Assembly (NCBI GenBank): GCA_052034585.1
Contig: JBPOIJ010000035.1
Span: 98,775-162,774 of the forward strand
DNA length: 64,000 nucleotides
From: Xiheimicrobium sp052034585
GTDB lineage: Bacteria; Myxococcota; Myxococcia; Myxococcales; Myxococcaceae
Reading direction: 5' to 3'
The position numbers and the translations under genes were made by a program. Position 1 is the first letter of the stretch. Every line of letters starts with the position of its first letter. Below are positions 60,879-64,000 of the stretch, in pieces. The notes under the pieces are model-generated. The model did no database searches and was not told where the DNA came from. It was given only the letters and a program-made list of their open reading frames with translations.

Positions 60879-62726
60879 TCAGAACCTGATGCCGAACACG
60901 CCGCGGAAGGCCTGGGCGTTCGTCAGCGGAACCGTCGTGCTCGTCATCCCCTCCTGCTTCGAGAAGCCCCCGAGCGGAAACAGAATGCCGTACTGGGCCT
61001 GCGCGTAGAACCCGTCTTCCGTCTCGTAACGCGCGCCCGCGTTGAGCTCGAGGCCGAGGTTCGGGTCGACCGGCGCGGTGTCGTTGCTGCCAGAGAGCGT
61101 CGACTGGGCATAGATGGCTCGTGAGTAGATGACGCCGCCGTACACGTTGAGCCCTTGGGTGATGCGGTAGTTCACCTTCGGCTTCACGTAGAGGCTGTCG
61201 GTGACGCCGCCCAGGATCTCCCGGTAGAGGATCATGTCCATTCGGTAGTCGCGGTTGAACCGGAAGTTGCGAATGGTGTTGTCCGAGCAGCCCCCGGTGT
61301 CCGAGCAGCTGTACTGGGCGCCATCGATCACCCCTTTGGCGGCGTTGGTCTTGCGGCGCGGCGCGTTCCCGAGCCCAGGCGCGTCGTCGCCCGAGGCGAA
61401 GCCGATCTCTCCGCCGATCTCGAGGTCGCCGTTGAGCAGCCTGTACTCGCCCTGGACCACCGCCGCGAACTGCCACACGTCGAGGCGCTGGTTCTGGCCG
61501 GGCTGGGTGGCGAGCGCGCCGGAGAGCGCCCGGTTGCCGATGCTGCCGAGAATGGCGGCGAACTCGCCCTCGATGCGGAAGGTCTTTCGCTCGAGCTTGG
61601 CCCACACGTCGGGGATGAAGAGGTTCGCCTCGCGACGCACGTAGGCCTGAGCGTCGGGCGCCTTCGGGAGGTTCACTCCGTCGGAGCCCTGCGGCTGGCT
61701 CAGGTAGTCCACCGAGTCGGTGCGCTGGTTGCGGTAGCTGAAGTGCAGGCCGTAGTTGAAGACCGTCTGGCCGGAGTCGAGCTTCGCGCGCGCCTCGGTC
61801 TCGGTGTCACGCCGGGCGACCGCGATGATGTAGTTGAGCCCGTCATCGGCGTTCGAGAGGTTGAACGGTTGGCCACCCTCGGGGAGCCGCAGCGAGGTCG
61901 TGCCGACGATGTTCACGTCCAGCATCGGGGTCACGTAGAAGCCGGCGAGCGGCTCGGCGGTGAAGCTGATGCGATCGACGGTGTCGCCCCAGTCGTTGTC
62001 GATGCCGTTGCCGTCGTTGTGCAGCATGCCGAGGCCCCAGTGGCTGCCCATGCGGCCGAACCGGAGGATGCCCACCGGCGTCGAGACCTCGCCCCACACG
62101 CGCTTGAGCATGAGCGAGTCGTTGAGCGAGTTGATGCCCGCCCGCGGGGCCGTCTGGGACTGACTGAAGATGGAGAACTCGTTGCGATCGTTCCAATAGT
62201 TGGCGCCGCCGTTGCGCGAGAAGGCGTAGTCGGGCGTCGAGCCCCAGACGAGGTTGTCGAGCGCGTCGATCTGGGTGCGAATGCGCACCTCTTCCGAGAC
62301 GTTGATGGTGGGCTCGAAGCGGAAGCGCATGTTGACGCCGACGTTCGTCTTGTCGCCCGACGAGTTCGGGTTGGCGGGCCAGAGGCTGTAGCCAGCCGGA
62401 TCGACACCGGTGCCCATGTCGAAGCGCCAGAAGAGGTCGGGCCGCATGCGCAGGTAGCCGTCGAAGGTGACGAGCTCGAGCTTGCGCTTCTCGTCGACCC
62501 AGTCCTCCTGCCAGCCTTGGGCGACCGACTGGGTGGCGAGCTGGGCGCGCATCTCCTTGCGGAGATCGTCGACCTCCCGGCGCGCTGCCTCGAGCTTCTG
62601 CTCGAAGTCATGGCGGAGGCTGTCGGCATCACTGCTCGCGACTGGCGCGGGCGAACCACCATCGACTTGGGCCGCCGCCGTCGAACCGACCAACAGCACC
62701 AGCGTGGAAAGACTCGCGCGCAGCAT
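60879..62726 (-). CDS. Outer membrane protein, TIGR04551-like
   Basis: 615 residues. The signal MLRASLSTLVLLVGSTAAAQ leads to a coiled coil (about 35-75, RHDFEQKLEAARREVDDLRKEM) and a long barrel with porin-like strands (FDGYLRMRPDLFWRF, EVRIRTQIDALDNLVWG, LRFGRMGSHWGLGMLHNDG, ...AFRGVFGIRF). It ends in Phe. The GMLHNDGNGIDNDWGD loop is characteristic of the Myxococcales TIGR04551 family. Function is unknown. The ATG at 62726 gives a good signal peptide. Confidence 0.82.
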   Translation of the reverse strand: MLRASLSTLVLLVGSTAAAQVDGGSPAPVASSDADSLRHDFEQKLEAARREVDDLRKEMRAQLATQSVAQGWQEDWVDEKRKLELVTFDGYLRMRPDLFWRFDMGTGVDPAGYSLWPANPNSSGDKTNVGVNMRFRFEPTINVSEEVRIRTQIDALDNLVWGSTPDYAFSRNGGANYWNDRNEFSIFSQSQTAPRAGINSLNDSLMLKRVWGEVSTPVGILRFGRMGSHWGLGMLHNDGNGIDNDWGDTVDRISFTAEPLAGFYVTPMLDVNIVGTTSLRLPEGGQPFNLSNADDGLNYIIAVARRDTETEARAKLDSGQTVFNYGLHFSYRNQRTDSVDYLSQPQGSDGVNLPKAPDAQAYVRREANLFIPDVWAKLERKTFRIEGEFAAILGSIGNRALSGALATQPGQNQRLDVWQFAAVVQGEYRLLNGDLEIGGEIGFASGDDAPGLGNAPRRKTNAAKGVIDGAQYSCSDTGGCSDNTIRNFRFNRDYRMDMILYREILGGVTDSLYVKPKVNYRITQGLNVYGGVIYSRAIYAQSTLSGSNDTAPVDPNLGLELNAGARYETEDGFYAQAQYGILFPLGGFSKQEGMTSTTVPLTNAQAFRGVFGIRF

Positions 62727-62919
62727 CGTCACTCTCGAAGGAATGGGGAACCTCAAAACCGGCGCGGCAGATAAGCCGCCCCTCCCGGGGTGGTCAAAGG
62801 AAAACCCCGGTACTCACGAGGGAAGCCGCGGGCGATTGCGTGACATCACCGAGGCGGGCGTCGTCTCGAAGTTGCCGGGGCGGCCACCAGCCGTCACCTG
62901 GGCTGGCCATGGTGAGGCC
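62727..62919. other. Divergent intergenic region
   Basis: 193 bases between two diverging genes. It must hold both promoters. A GC-rich inverted segment near 62780-62800 is the only structure seen; no gene is apparent. Confidence 0.4.
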
Positions 62920-63708
62920 ATGCGACAACCGATTCCAGCGCAGTGGGACGTTCCCTCGAAGTTCAGGGCCCGTATGGGTGAGGCGGCAGGCAAGCAGCGT
63001 GCGATGGTGGATTCCGGGCATCTGCTGCTCGTGCTCCACGCGGTTCCTTCGGCGGGGACGTCGGCCCGTGAGCCTCGGCTCTTCTGGCGTTCGCCGGAGG
63101 GGAGCTGGCGAAGCCTGCAGGGCACCGGCACAGGGGCGCTCAAGGAGCACCTCGCCGAGTTCGAGCTGCACGTCGAAGCGCTCGAGGAACGGCTGTCCTC
63201 CGCGACCTCGGCGAAGGAGTGGTTCGCGATGCTGAAGCAGGCGACCCCGCTCCATCGAACCGTGCACCAGTTGGCGGCGACGCTGCAGGCGGCGCGCGAG
63301 GCCATCGACGACCGGGAGCTGATCAACTTGCGGGACCGGGCGCTCGAGCTGGAGCGCACGCTCGAGCTCCTCACCGTCGAAGCCCGCGACGCCCTCGACT
63401 TCGTCGCCGCCCAGAAGGCCGAGGCCCAGGCGGCGGTGAGCCTGGAGCTGGCTCGGGAGAGTCACCGCCTCAACGTGGTGACGGCCGTGTTTCTGCCGAT
63501 CACCGCGCTGGCCTCGGTCTTCAGCATGACGATGCGCAGCGGGCTGGAGGCGTGGGGCGCGCCGTGGACGTTCTGGAGCGTGGTGCTCGCCGGCGTGCTC
63601 CTGGGGCTCTTCATGCGCGGCCGGCTCAAGGCCCCGGCGCAGCCGCTCGACGCCGAGCACGAGAAGGACATGCGGACGAGGTCGTTCGCAGAGCGATCGA
63701 CGGTCTGA
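62920..63708 (+). CDS. CorA-like membrane protein lacking the GMN motif
   Basis: 262 residues. A cytosolic beta domain and long helices (DALDFVAAQKAEAQAAVSLELARESHRL) are followed by two C-terminal membrane helices (LNVVTAVFLPITALASVFSM, WTFWSVVLAGVLLGLFMRG). This is the CorA order, but the selectivity motif GMN at the end of the first helix is SMT here. It may move another ion or none. GGTGAGG precedes the ATG at 62920. Confidence 0.7.
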   Translation: MRQPIPAQWDVPSKFRARMGEAAGKQRAMVDSGHLLLVLHAVPSAGTSAREPRLFWRSPEGSWRSLQGTGTGALKEHLAEFELHVEALEERLSSATSAKEWFAMLKQATPLHRTVHQLAATLQAAREAIDDRELINLRDRALELERTLELLTVEARDALDFVAAQKAEAQAAVSLELARESHRLNVVTAVFLPITALASVFSMTMRSGLEAWGAPWTFWSVVLAGVLLGLFMRGRLKAPAQPLDAEHEKDMRTRSFAERSTV

Positions 63709-63711
63709 CCG

Positions 63712-64000
63712 TCAGTGCCCGGTCGGCCCCTGCCGGAGCTCGGTGAGGACGCCGTGCGCGCCCTTGGGGTGAACGAAGGCGATCTTCGCTCCGCCGGCGC
63801 CGATGCGAGGAGTCGCGTCGATGAGCTGAGCGCCCTTCTGCTTCAGTGACGCCAACGTCGCCTCGAGGTCGCCGACTTCGACGCAGATGTGGTGCAGCCC
63901 CTCGCCGCGCTTCTCGAGGAACTTGGCGACGCTCCCGTTCGGGTTGGTCGGGCAGATGAGCTCGATGCGCCCCATGCCGTGGCCGAAGATGGCGGTGGTG
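63712..64000 (-). CDS. mce: Methylmalonyl-CoA epimerase, C-terminal part (5' end outside window)
   Basis: The frame enters from the right edge and ends at 63712. GSVAKFLEKRGEGLHHICVEV, then ...ASLKQKGAQLIDATPRIGAGGAKIAFVHPK, matches the second half of the VOC-fold epimerase, with the His and Glu metal ligands. It interconverts R- and S-methylmalonyl-CoA between propionyl-CoA carboxylase and mutase. The N-terminal half lies outside. It is convergent with the CorA-like gene, with a three-base gap. Confidence 0.9.
   Translation of the reverse strand, partial: TTAIFGHGMGRIELICPTNPNGSVAKFLEKRGEGLHHICVEVGDLEATLASLKQKGAQLIDATPRIGAGGAKIAFVHPKGAHGVLTELRQGPTGH

Noticed and set aside
62467..62919. N-terminal extension of the CorA-like gene by 151 codons
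   Set aside because: It overlaps the signal peptide and coiled coil of the TIGR04551-like gene; the ATG at 62920 has a ribosome site.

Overview
The window is high-GC DNA with tightly packed genes and no mobile elements. It most resembles a member of the Myxococcota (Myxococcales-like). The signs are secreted or lipid-anchored proteins with long Gly/Ser linkers behind the lipobox, Cys-rich repeat proteins, a MYXO-CTERM-like tail (two cysteines, one hydrophobic helix, an Arg cluster), many two-component proteins, a TIGR04551-like outer membrane protein, a caspase-fold protein encoded with an ECF sigma factor, and a membrane patatin. The species cannot be named from sequence alone.

Layout. 0-6.9 kb: the end of an ECF sigma factor; a divergent NmrA/LysR pair; the tRNA modification genes sua5 and queF, whose start codons overlap; a pseudokinase; then manA and a metallophosphoesterase. 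6.9-8.9 kb: a peroxide-defence block with a broken dps gene, a Fur/PerR-type regulator behind a near-perfect palindrome, ahpC and ahpD. 8.9-11.4 kb: a PAP2/sphingomyelin-synthase-like protein, GtrA and an MGDG-synthase-like glycosyltransferase, which look like a membrane-lipid glycosylation operon. 11.4-17.1 kb: a lipoprotein with 19 Cys-rich repeats, an amino acid permease and an AlkA-type DNA glycosylase. 17.2-25.9 kb: an operon of receiver, degenerate receiver, FecR-like protein, outer-membrane fibronectin-like protein and histidine kinase, followed by a cPLA2/patatin-like membrane protein. 25.9-31.6 kb: a Gld-type ABC transporter set and an EamA transporter.

31.6-39.0 kb is an accessory island, visibly poorer in GC over much of its length. 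It reads pqqD-like gene, 1.8-thousand-residue FG-GAP lipoprotein, Cys-rich micro-ORF, GT39-like membrane protein, and a second related Cys-rich micro-ORF, all on the minus strand. 39-50.6 kb: ctaB, a TPR protein, tRNA-Ala(CGC), a zinc-ribbon protein, a 5'-nucleotidase lipoprotein, a double phytase-like propeller, a MopE-like lipoprotein, a PEGA protein and an RluA-type pseudouridine synthase. 50.7-64 kb: two tandem histidine kinases, another Gly/Ser-linker lipoprotein, thioredoxin, purF, an ECF sigma / zinc anti-sigma / caspase-barrel operon with a further barrel gene, a small lipoprotein, the TIGR04551-like protein, a CorA-like protein without the GMN motif, and the C-terminal part of methylmalonyl-CoA epimerase.

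The strongest leads are the two homologous Cys-rich micro-ORFs next to a PqqD/RRE gene, the sigma-anti-sigma-caspase operon, the dps relic beside an otherwise complete peroxide regulon, and the receiver/pseudo-receiver envelope operon.
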